Program-made: the position numbers and the translations under genes | The notes under the pieces: model-generated | What the model was told of the DNA's origin: nothing | The model's database searches: none | Seen by the model: the letters and a program-made list of their open reading frames with translations, nothing else | Source of the DNA: Candidatus Scatomorpha merdipullorum | GTDB lineage: Bacteria > Bacillota > Clostridia > Oscillospirales > Oscillospiraceae | Direction of reading: 5' to 3' | NCBI GenBank assembly: GCA_018716795.1 | Contig: DVJK01000172.1 | Coordinates: forward strand, 1 to 10,152 | DNA: 10,152 bases | Shown: positions 1-6,082 of the stretch, in pieces | Layout of the letters: the number at the start of each line of letters is the position of its first letter | How positions within the stretch are numbered: position 1 is the first letter of the stretch

Positions 1-894
1 TTCGGCGAGGCCGACGGCCTGCCCGGCGTGACGGTCGACCGCTTTGAGGACGTGCTCGTGACGCAGATACTCTCCCTCGGCATGGAGATGCGCAAGGACG
101 TCATTTACCGCGCGCTGGCGAGGCAGCTCGCGGAGATGGGCGCGGAGATACGCGGCGTCTACGAGCGGAGCGAGTCCGCCCTGCGCGCCAAGGAGGGGCT
201 TGAGGTTGTCTCCGGCTGGTATGAGGGCCTGCCGCACTCGGGCGGCACGAGCACGGTTATAACGGAAAACGGGATAAAATACACCGTCGACTTTGCAAAT
301 GGGCAGAAGACGGGCTTCTTCCTCGACCAGAAGTATAACCGCCGCGCCGCCGCCCGGATTGCGCCGGGCCTGCGCGTCCTCGACTGCTTCACGCACACCG
401 GCTCCTTCGCGCTCAACTGCGCCGCCGCGGGCGCGGAGCGCGTCACCGCCGTGGACGTGAGCGAGAGCGCCGTCGCCCTCGCCCGCGCGAACGCCGCGCT
501 CAACGGCCTTGAGGACCGGATGGACTTCCTCGCCGCCGACGTCTTCGAGCTCCTGCCGCGGCTTTTGGAGGAGGGCGCGAGGTACGACTTCATCATCCTC
601 GACCCGCCGGCCTTCACCAAGTCGCGCCGCACGGTGAGGAGCGCCGAGCGCGGCTATAAGGAGATAAACTACCGCGCCATGCGCCTGCTGCCGCGCGGCG
701 GCTATCTCGCCACGGCATCCTGCTCGCACTTCATGGGCAGCGAGAACTTTGAGCACATGCTCCGCAGCGCCGCGCGCGACGCAAATGTCGGCCTGCGGGA
801 GATTGAGGTCCGCAAGCAGGCCCCGGATCACCCCGTCCTCTGGAACGTCCCCGAGACGGAGTATCTGAAATTCTACCTGTTCCAGATAGTATAA
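1..894 (+). CDS. Class I SAM-dependent rRNA methyltransferase, RlmI/RlmKL type (5'-truncated by window edge)
   Basis: The frame is open from base 1 to the TAA at 892-894, and the protein reads in homologous sequence from the first codon, so the true start lies upstream. A GTG at 28 is probably internal. The visible 297 residues are the later part of a roughly 390-residue protein; the usual N-terminal PUA RNA-binding domain is missing from view. Numbered from base 1, FLDQKYNRR near residues 108-116 is typical of the family, DCFTHTGSF (128-136) is SAM-binding motif I, VDVSESAV follows it, and DPPAF (201-205) is motif IV. SCSH near residue 240 carries a cysteine as in m5C rRNA methyltransferases. 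The family methylates C5 of a cytosine in 23S rRNA in the cytoplasm; the exact target base cannot be read from the sequence. It converges on the decarboxylase gene across a hairpin-rich spacer. Confidence 0.9.
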   Translation, partial: FGEADGLPGVTVDRFEDVLVTQILSLGMEMRKDVIYRALARQLAEMGAEIRGVYERSESALRAKEGLEVVSGWYEGLPHSGGTSTVITENGIKYTVDFANGQKTGFFLDQKYNRRAAARIAPGLRVLDCFTHTGSFALNCAAAGAERVTAVDVSESAVALARANAALNGLEDRMDFLAADVFELLPRLLEEGARYDFIILDPPAFTKSRRTVRSAERGYKEINYRAMRLLPRGGYLATASCSHFMGSENFEHMLRSAARDANVGLREIEVRKQAPDHPVLWNVPETEYLKFYLFQIV

Positions 895-897
895 GGA

Positions 898-921
898 AAG
901 GCTCCCTCGTAAGGGAGCCTT
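898..921 (-). terminator. Hairpin terminator candidate facing the decarboxylase transcript
   Basis: AAGGCTCCCT (898-907) pairs perfectly with AGGGAGCCTT (912-921) around a 4-base loop. Read on the minus strand the stem is followed by a T-rich but interrupted run (TTTCCTT), so it is a moderate terminator for transcripts coming from the decarboxylase. It starts 4 bases after the methyltransferase stop, so it may also help end that transcript, although the plus strand has no T-tract after it. It is the same module as the hairpin at 1084-1107, with one base different out of 24. Confidence 0.5.
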
Positions 922-970
922 CAGGCCGCCGAAAAACGCGCTCATGACAGGTTTCGGAGGGAAAGATATT

Positions 971-1001
971 GTGAAAGAAAACCGTCAGGGTTGTCTTTCA
1001 C
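971..1001. repeat. Imperfect 13-bp inverted repeat (hairpin)
   Basis: GTGAAAGAAAACC (971-983) faces GGTTGTCTTTCAC (989-1001) across a 5-base loop, with 12 of 13 positions complementary. It is an internal part of the hairpin array at 898-1107. Confidence 0.7.
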
Positions 1002-1010
1002 GTTCAATCC

Positions 1011-1050
1011 AAGCGTTTTTCAGAACATTTCCGTGTTCTGAAAAACGCTT
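1011..1050. repeat. Perfect 17-bp inverted repeat (hairpin)
   Basis: AAGCGTTTTTCAGAACA (1011-1027) is the exact reverse complement of TGTTCTGAAAAACGCTT (1034-1050), separated by a 6-base loop TTTCCG. A 17-bp perfect stem is far longer than needed for termination and is the centrepiece of the array. Confidence 0.85.
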
Positions 1051-1085
1051 TTCAGCTTGTCGAAAAACTTTTTCGACAAGCTGAA
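1051..1085. repeat. Perfect 17-bp near-palindrome around one base
   Basis: TTCAGCTTGTCGAAAAA (1051-1067) and TTTTTCGACAAGCTGAA (1069-1085) are exact reverse complements around the single base C1068. It directly abuts the preceding hairpin and shares its last two bases with the next one, so the array has no spacer here. Confidence 0.85.
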
Positions 1086-1110
1086 GGCTCCCTCGTGAGG
1101 GAGCCTTTTT
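1084..1110 (+). terminator. Intrinsic terminator for the methyltransferase transcript
   Basis: AAGGCTCCCT (1084-1093) pairs with AGGGAGCCTT (1098-1107) around CGTG, and the plus strand then runs into five T residues (1106-1110). This is a classic rho-independent terminator for rightward transcription and lies 25 bases before the convergent decarboxylase stop. Confidence 0.75.
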
Positions 1111-1135
1111 GCGCTTTATAAACCGGTTTCCGGCT

Positions 1136-2389
1136 TCAGTCCAGGACCAGCGTGGCGAAGTAGTCCTCGGGCGTTTCGGCCCGGCGTATCAGCTTGGCCT
1201 CCCCGTCGGGGCAGAGGAGGACTTCGGCGCTGCGGAGGCGGCCGTTGTAGTTATATCCCATGGCGCGGCCGTGCGCGCCGGTGTCGTGAATGACGAGGAG
1301 GTCGCCTATCTCCACCTCGGGCAGCATGCGGTCGACGGCGAACTTGTCGTTGTTCTCGCAGAGGGAGCCCGTGACGTCGTAGAGATGGCCGCACTCGGAG
1401 CACTCCTTGCCGGCGACGGTGATGTGGTGATAGGCCCCGTACATGGCCGGGCGCATGAGGTCGCAGGCCGAGGCGTCGACGCCGACGTAGTCCTTGTAGA
1501 TGTGCTTCAGGTGCAGCACCTTCGTCACGAGGCAGCCGTAGGGCGCAAGCATATAGCGGCCCATCTCCGTGAAGATGCGCACGTTGCCCATGCCCGCGGG
1601 CACGAGGATGTCCTCAAACGCGCGCTTGACGCCCTCGCCTATGACGGCGATGTCCGGCATGGGCTCGCCGGGCCGGTAGGGGATGCCCACGCCGCCGGAG
1701 AGGTTGATGAAGTCTATCTCCGCGCCCGTCTCGCGGCACAGCTCCACGGCCAGGCGGAAGAGCTGGGAGGCGAGCTCGGGGTAATAGGCCTCGCTCGTGG
1801 TGTTGGAAGCGAGGAAGGCGTGGATGCCGAAGCGCTTCGCGCCCGCCTGCCTGAGCATTCGGTAGGCCTCGATAATCTGCTCGTGCGTCATGCCGTACTT
1901 GGCCTCGCCGGGATTGTCCATGATGCGGTTGGCGATGGAGAACTTGCCGCCGGGGTTATAGCGGCAGCAGACCAGCTCCGGCACGGGGCCGACGTTTTCA
2001 AGGTAGTAGGGTATGTGGCTGATGTCGTCGAAGTTTATGACGGCCCCGAGCTTCGCGGCCAGGGCGAACTCCTCGGCCGGCGTGTCGTTCGAGGAGAACA
2101 TGATTTCCTCGCCCTTTATGCCGAGCTTTTCGCAGAGCATGAGCTCGGTGAGGCTCGAGCAGTCCATGCCGCAGCCCTCGCCGCGCAGAAGCTCCATTAT
2201 GGCGGGCGTCGGGGTGGCCTTTACGGCAAAATATTCCCTGTATCCCCTGTTCCAGGAGAAGGCGGCGTTCACGCGCCGGGCGTTTTCGAGGATGCCGCGC
2301 GCGTCGTAGAGATGAAAGGGTGTAGAAAATTTGGCGCAAATGGCGTCCAGCTGCGGCTTCGTGACGAAGGGAAGCTTGTTATTTATCAT
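1136..2389 (-). CDS. LysA-like PLP-dependent decarboxylase (diaminopimelate decarboxylase family)
   Basis: This 417-residue protein has the fold-type III (alanine racemase-like) barrel followed by a C-terminal beta domain. YFAVKATP carries the probable PLP lysine K57; H190 is the barrel histidine; SGGVG (231-235) is the glycine-rich phosphate loop; E275-MG-R278 replaces the usual EPGR; DLMRPAMYGAYHHI (310-323) is strongly LysA-like; C344 in GSLCENND is the expected catalytic cysteine. LysA decarboxylates meso-diaminopimelate to lysine. Oddities: the family GAYG near the C terminus reads GAHG (H373), and the usual HxGS reads HAFLAS. These point to a divergent subgroup, so substrate identity is less sure than the family. 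An in-frame TTG at 2404 would add 5 residues, but it overlaps the GGGGGG ribosome site (2397-2402), which sits 7 bases before ATG 2389, so I chose the ATG. Convergent with the methyltransferase, divergent from glgB. Confidence 0.85.
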   Translation of the reverse strand: MINNKLPFVTKPQLDAICAKFSTPFHLYDARGILENARRVNAAFSWNRGYREYFAVKATPTPAIMELLRGEGCGMDCSSLTELMLCEKLGIKGEEIMFSSNDTPAEEFALAAKLGAVINFDDISHIPYYLENVGPVPELVCCRYNPGGKFSIANRIMDNPGEAKYGMTHEQIIEAYRMLRQAGAKRFGIHAFLASNTTSEAYYPELASQLFRLAVELCRETGAEIDFINLSGGVGIPYRPGEPMPDIAVIGEGVKRAFEDILVPAGMGNVRIFTEMGRYMLAPYGCLVTKVLHLKHIYKDYVGVDASACDLMRPAMYGAYHHITVAGKECSECGHLYDVTGSLCENNDKFAVDRMLPEVEIGDLLVIHDTGAHGRAMGYNYNGRLRSAEVLLCPDGEAKLIRRAETPEDYFATLVLD

Positions 2390-2396
2390 TTTTTTA

Positions 2397-2402
2397 CCCC
2401 CC
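2397..2402 (-). promoter_or_regulatory. Ribosome binding site deciding the decarboxylase start
   Basis: The minus strand reads GGGGGG, then TAAAAAA, then ATG at 2389. The 7-base spacing fits the ATG and rules against the TTG at 2404, which overlaps the site itself. Confidence 0.7.
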
Positions 2403-2437
2403 AAAACAGGAATTTTGGCGATTGTAAACCTGAAAAC

Positions 2438-2466
2438 ATTATAATATAATCATTTTTGAAAGTCAA
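2438..2466 (-). promoter_or_regulatory. Sigma-A-type promoter of the decarboxylase gene
   Basis: On the minus strand, TTGACT (2466-2461) is followed by exactly 17 bases and then a perfect TATAAT (2443-2438). Five of six -35 positions and all six -10 positions match consensus. Transcription would start near 2431, giving a leader of about 40 bases with no obvious regulatory fold, so this looks like strong constitutive expression. Confidence 0.8.
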
Positions 2467-2488
2467 AACACATTCCGCGAAAAAATAC

Positions 2489-2517
2489 TTTAATTCGTTA
2501 TGGAAAAATTGTATAAT
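2489..2517 (+). promoter_or_regulatory. Promoter of the glycogen operon (glgB)
   Basis: A perfect TATAAT lies at 2512-2517, 17 bases after a weak -35 TTTAAT (2489-2494). The start would be near 2524, leaving a leader of about 50 bases. The poor -35 next to a perfect -10 suggests that an activator may be needed. The leader (2529-2552) can form only a weak ACGGG/CCCGT stem. Confidence 0.55.
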
Positions 2518-2572
2518 GTCATCAAGAGACGGGCCGCTCCGCAAAGCCCCGTGCGAATAGGGAGGGTATTCT

Positions 2573-4531
2573 ATGGAACAGAGAGAACTCGCAGAAAAAT
2601 TCGTCTCCCGGGACGACGTCTGGCTATTCAACACCGGAAACGCTCAAAGGGCCTACGACGCCTTCGCCTGCCGGTACATACCCGAGCTGGATATGCACCG
2701 CTTCATGGTCTGGGCGCCCAACGCGAAGGAGGTCTCCGTCGTCGGCGACTTCAACGGCTGGGACGGGGCCGCCGCGCCGATGTACAGGTGCGAGGGAGGC
2801 GTGTGGTGCGCCTTCGTTCCCGGCGTGAAGAACGGGGATATATATAAGTTCCGCGTCGCCGGCGCGGACGGGAACACGGTGCTCAAGGCCGATCCCTTCG
2901 CGCTCCACGCCGAGACCGGCCCGGCCACGGGCAGCAAGGTCTGGGATATCGAGGGCTTCGGCTGGACGGACGCCGAATACATGGACCGCCGCCGCGGCTA
3001 CGACGCGCTGCACTCGCCGATGAACATATACGAGCTGCACATGGGCTCCTGGCGCAAGAGGGAGGAAGAGCTCTATCCCAACTACCGGGAGGTGGCGGAC
3101 GAGCTGGCCGCCTACTGCCGGAGGATGCACTTCACCCACGTCGAGCTCATGCCGATAACCGAGTATCCCTTCGAGGGCTCCTGGGGCTACCAGGTCACGG
3201 GCTATTACGCGCCCACGAGCCGCTACGGCACGCCGCAGGACTTCATGTACTTCGTGGACAGGCTCCACGCGGAGGGCATAGGCGTCATTATAGACTTTGT
3301 ACCCGCGCACTTCCCGCGCGACGAGCACGGCCTCCGGCTCTTCGACGGCACGCCCTGCTATGAGTGCAGCGAAAGGCGCATGGCGGAGCATCCGGACTGG
3401 GGTACGATGATTTTCGACTACGGCAAGCCGCAGGTGCAGAGCTTCCTCGTCAGCGCGGCGATGTTCTTCTTCGACAAATACCATATCGACGGCATACGCG
3501 TCGACGCGGTGAGCAGCATGCTCTACCTCGACTACGGCCGCCGAGGCGGGGAGTGGACGCCCAACAAGGACGGCGGCAACATAAACTACGGCGCCGTGGA
3601 CTTCCTGCGCAAGCTCAACTCCACGGTCCTCACGGCCTATCCCGGCGCGGTCAGCATCGCGGAGGAGAGCACGGCCTTCCCGCTGGTCAGCCGCCCGCCC
3701 GAGGTCGGCGGCCTCGGCTTCAGCTTCAAGTGGGATATGGGTTTCATGCACGACACGCTCGACTATATGTCCATGGACCCCTACTTCCGCTCCAACAACC
3801 ACAGCCGCATAACCTTCTCCATGATGTACGCCTTTTCGGAGAACTTCGTCCTCTCCTATTCGCACGACGAGGTTGTCTACGGCAAGGGCAGCATGGTGAA
3901 CAAGATGTGGGGCGACTATGAGCTCAAATTCGCCTCGCTGCGCGCGCTCTACGGCTTCCAGTTCGCGCACCCGGGCAAGAAGCTGACCTTCATGGGCGGG
4001 GAGTTCGCCCAGTTCATAGAGTGGAACTACAAGCAGCAGCTCGACTGGAACCTCCTCGACTACCCGATACACGACGCGATGCGTCGCTATTTCCGCGACC
4101 TGGGCCGCATATATGAGAGCACGCCGGCCATGTTCAGGGTGGACGACTCCTGGGACGGCTTCCAGTGGCTGAACGTGGACGACTCCGCGCGCTCCTCCGT
4201 GGCCTTCATGCGCATGTCGCGCGGCTCGCACATCGTCTGCGCGCTGAACTTCACGCCCGTGCGCTACGACGGCTTCACCATAGGCCTGCCCAAGCCCGGC
4301 GTGCTGCGCGAGATACTCAACTCCGACGATGAAAAGTACGGCGGCTCCGGCGCCCTCAACGAGCCCGAGATACGCTCGCACAAGAAGCCCTTCCTCGAGT
4401 TTGCAAACTCCGCGGAGATAACCCTGCCGCCCATGAGCTGCGTCTATTTCCGCTTCACGCCCTCCAAGACCGCGCCCAAGCGCAGAAAGACCGCAGAGAA
4501 AAAGCCCGCAAGGCGAGGCGCTAAGAAATAA
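2573..4531 (+). CDS. glgB: 1,4-alpha-glucan branching enzyme GlgB
   Basis: GlgB cuts alpha-1,4-glucan chains and re-attaches them through alpha-1,6 bonds, forming glycogen branches in the cytoplasm. The 652-residue protein has an N-terminal CBM48 (MVWAPNAKEVSVVGDFNGW, 45-63), a GH13 barrel and a C-terminal beta domain. GH13 region I is DFVPAHF (241-247), region II GIRVDAVSS with nucleophile D311, region III has acid/base E364 (IAEES), and region IV is SHDEV with D432; all catalytic residues are present. KWDMGFMHDTLDYM is typical of GlgB. It lacks the extra N1 domain of the longer enterobacterial enzyme. ATG 2573 follows a strong GGGAGGG site (2560-2566) by 6 bases. The last 23 residues (630-652) are an unusual lysine/arginine-rich tail with 11 basic residues. 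First gene of the operon; glgA follows after a 57-base gap. Confidence 0.95.
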   Translation: MEQRELAEKFVSRDDVWLFNTGNAQRAYDAFACRYIPELDMHRFMVWAPNAKEVSVVGDFNGWDGAAAPMYRCEGGVWCAFVPGVKNGDIYKFRVAGADGNTVLKADPFALHAETGPATGSKVWDIEGFGWTDAEYMDRRRGYDALHSPMNIYELHMGSWRKREEELYPNYREVADELAAYCRRMHFTHVELMPITEYPFEGSWGYQVTGYYAPTSRYGTPQDFMYFVDRLHAEGIGVIIDFVPAHFPRDEHGLRLFDGTPCYECSERRMAEHPDWGTMIFDYGKPQVQSFLVSAAMFFFDKYHIDGIRVDAVSSMLYLDYGRRGGEWTPNKDGGNINYGAVDFLRKLNSTVLTAYPGAVSIAEESTAFPLVSRPPEVGGLGFSFKWDMGFMHDTLDYMSMDPYFRSNNHSRITFSMMYAFSENFVLSYSHDEVVYGKGSMVNKMWGDYELKFASLRALYGFQFAHPGKKLTFMGGEFAQFIEWNYKQQLDWNLLDYPIHDAMRRYFRDLGRIYESTPAMFRVDDSWDGFQWLNVDDSARSSVAFMRMSRGSHIVCALNFTPVRYDGFTIGLPKPGVLREILNSDDEKYGGSGALNEPEIRSHKKPFLEFANSAEITLPPMSCVYFRFTPSKTAPKRRKTAEKKPARRGAKK

Positions 4532-4552
4532 GGCGCGCGCCGCGGGCGCGCC
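4532..4552 (+). other. GC-rich hairpin between glgB and glgA
   Basis: GGCGCGC (4532-4538) pairs with GCGCGCC (4546-4552) around a 7-base loop, directly after the glgB stop. There is no T-tract, so it is not a standard terminator. It could stabilise the 3' end of glgB mRNA or set the glgB:glgA ratio by pausing or processing. In such GC-rich sequence chance is a real alternative. Confidence 0.35.
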
Positions 4553-4588
4553 GGCGCGTCCGGCCGGTTCCCGCCAAGAAAGGATTTG

Positions 4589-6073
4589 ATGAATATGAAA
4601 CGCCAATTCCAGCAGGCCCTCGCCGACAAGGGCCGCGACCGCCTGCCCACCGTACTGCTCGTGAGCGCCGAGTGCGCTCCCATATCCAAGACCGGCGGCC
4701 TGGCCGACGTCGTGGGCACCCTGCCCAAGGCCCTCGCCGCGCTGGGCATAGACGCGCGCGTCATAACGCCCTACCACCGCATAGTCAAGGACGTGTACGG
4801 CGAGCAGGTGGAGCACATGTTCAGCTTCTCCGTCGACCTCGGCTGGCGCAGCCAGTACGTGGGCATTGAGAAGCTGGTCCTCGACGGCATCACCATATAC
4901 CTTGTGGACAACGAGTATTACTTCGGCGACCGCATCTACCGCGGCGGCGTCGCCGAGGGCGAGCAGTACGCGTTTTTCACCCGCGCCGTGCTCGACGCCA
5001 TCCCGAACCTCGGCTTCTTCCCGGACATCCTGCACTGCAACGACTGGCACACGGCCATGATACCCATGCTGCTCCGCACGCAGTACGGCAACTATGTCCA
5101 CGGCAGGATGAAGACCCTGCTCACGATACACAATATTGCCTACCAGGGCAAGTTCGGCTTCGAGTTCTTCCGCGACCTGCTGCGCGTGGAGGACAGGTAC
5201 TACACGCCGGAGTTCATGGAGCTCAACGGCTGCGGCGCCTTCCTCAAGGGCGGCTGCGTCTTCGCCGACCGGCTGAGCACGGTGAGCCCGAGCTACGCCG
5301 ACGAGATATGCACGCCCTACTACGGCGAAGGCCTCGACGGCATCCTCTCGGCGCGCCGGCACGAGCTCTCCGGCATCATCAACGGCATAGACACCAAGGT
5401 CTTCAACCCCTTCTCCGACAAGCTCATCGCCCGGAAGTACGACAAGGGCCACCTCAAGGGCAAGCAGGCCTGCAAGGACGCGCTCATGTTCGACATGGGC
5501 CTGCACGCCGAGCCGCGCACCCCGCTCATTGCCATGGTCACGCGCATGACAAGCCAGAAGGGCTTCGACCTCGTGGAGCGCGTGCTTGACGAGATGATGG
5601 GCTTAGACATCTGCTTCATGCTGCTCGGCAGCGGCTCCGGCGAGTATGAGAACTTCATGCGCGAGGCGGAGGCGCGCCACCGCGGCCGGCTCTGCGCCTA
5701 TATAGGCTATAACGAGGAGCTCAGCCACCGTGTCTACGCCGGCGCGGACATGCTGCTCATGCCCAGCCGCTTTGAGCCCTGCGGCCTCTCGCAGATGATA
5801 GCCATGCGCTACGGCACCCTGCCCATAGTGCGCGAGACCGGCGGCCTCAAGGACACCGTCCGGCCCTATAACCAGTATACCGGCGAGGGCAACGGCTTCT
5901 CCTTCGCCAACTACAACGCCCATGAGATGAAGGACACCGTGGAGATGGCCTGCGACGTCTATCGCAGCCAGCCCGAGGCCTGGACCGCCCTCCAGCGCAG
6001 CGCCATGAGCGAGGACTTCAGCTTCTCGCGCTCCGCCGAGGACTACGCCCGGCTCTATATCGACATGCTGTGA
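4589..6073 (+). CDS. glgA: Glycogen synthase GlgA (ADP-glucose dependent, GT5)
   Basis: GlgA adds glucose from ADP-glucose to the non-reducing end of alpha-1,4-glucan. The 494-residue protein is family length, with two Rossmann domains of the GT-B fold. SKTGGLADV (33-41) is the N-terminal nucleotide-sugar loop with K34; HCNDWHT and LTIHNIAYQG are typical of GT5. In the C-terminal half TRMTSQKG gives R319 and K324, and PSRFEPCGLSQ gives E396; these sit at the same mutual spacing as Arg300, Lys305 and Glu377 of the E. coli enzyme. Possible starts are TTG 4586, ATG 4589 and ATG 4595. The AAGAAAGGA site (4576-4584) best fits ATG 4589. The stop TGA (6071-6073) overlaps the ribosome site of the next gene, so the two are probably translated together. 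The ADP-glucose supplier GlgC/GlgD is not in the window. Confidence 0.95.
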   Translation: MNMKRQFQQALADKGRDRLPTVLLVSAECAPISKTGGLADVVGTLPKALAALGIDARVITPYHRIVKDVYGEQVEHMFSFSVDLGWRSQYVGIEKLVLDGITIYLVDNEYYFGDRIYRGGVAEGEQYAFFTRAVLDAIPNLGFFPDILHCNDWHTAMIPMLLRTQYGNYVHGRMKTLLTIHNIAYQGKFGFEFFRDLLRVEDRYYTPEFMELNGCGAFLKGGCVFADRLSTVSPSYADEICTPYYGEGLDGILSARRHELSGIINGIDTKVFNPFSDKLIARKYDKGHLKGKQACKDALMFDMGLHAEPRTPLIAMVTRMTSQKGFDLVERVLDEMMGLDICFMLLGSGSGEYENFMREAEARHRGRLCAYIGYNEELSHRVYAGADMLLMPSRFEPCGLSQMIAMRYGTLPIVRETGGLKDTVRPYNQYTGEGNGFSFANYNAHEMKDTVEMACDVYRSQPEAWTALQRSAMSEDFSFSRSAEDYARLYIDML

Positions 6074-6082
6074 GGGGCGCAC

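Larger units (their letters stand above)
898..1107. mobile_element. MITE-like intergenic element built of consecutive hairpins
   Basis: This 210-bp non-coding block lies between two convergent genes. Its left end (898-936) and the reverse complement of its right end (1069-1107) match at 32 of 39 positions by my hand alignment, including AAGGCTCCCTC, AGGGAGCCTTCAG and GAAAAA blocks. It therefore has imperfect terminal inverted repeats. Each terminal repeat also contains its own short hairpin. Between them lie a 13-bp imperfect hairpin (971-1001), a perfect 17-bp hairpin (1011-1050) and a perfect 17-bp near-palindrome (1051-1085). No ORF of note is present. Small size, no coding capacity and terminal inverted repeats fit a non-autonomous MITE. 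I saw no convincing target-site duplication: TATAA occurs at 890-894 and 1117-1121 but not flush with the ends. A stacked terminator region that grew by repeat exchange is the alternative. Confidence 0.5.

Noticed and set aside
898..1107. Two near-identical 24-bp repeats as a possible CRISPR
   Set aside because: Only two copies, about 160 bases apart, each a terminator-like hairpin, and no cas genes.
890..1121. TATAA on both sides of the hairpin array as a target-site duplication
   Set aside because: The copies are 3 and 9 bases away from the repeat ends rather than flush with them, and the word is too short and AT-rich to exclude chance.
1109..2449. A 446-codon plus-strand open frame opposite the decarboxylase gene
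   Set aside because: The minus-strand frame has clear PLP-enzyme motifs, a ribosome site and a near-consensus promoter. The plus-strand frame has none and crosses that promoter.
2518..2572. A riboswitch or attenuator in the glgB leader
   Set aside because: Only a weak 5-bp stem can be drawn in about 50 bases, and there is no T-tract or recognisable aptamer.
4586..4588. TTG as the glgA start
   Set aside because: The ATG directly after it is better spaced from the AAGAAAGGA site and needs no rare start codon.
2624..5506. A 960-codon open frame on the minus strand across glgB and glgA
   Set aside because: It lies wholly antisense to two genes with intact catalytic motifs. Its composition (Val, Ala, Glu, His, Arg) is that expected from the complement of GC-rich codons, and no domain is recognisable.
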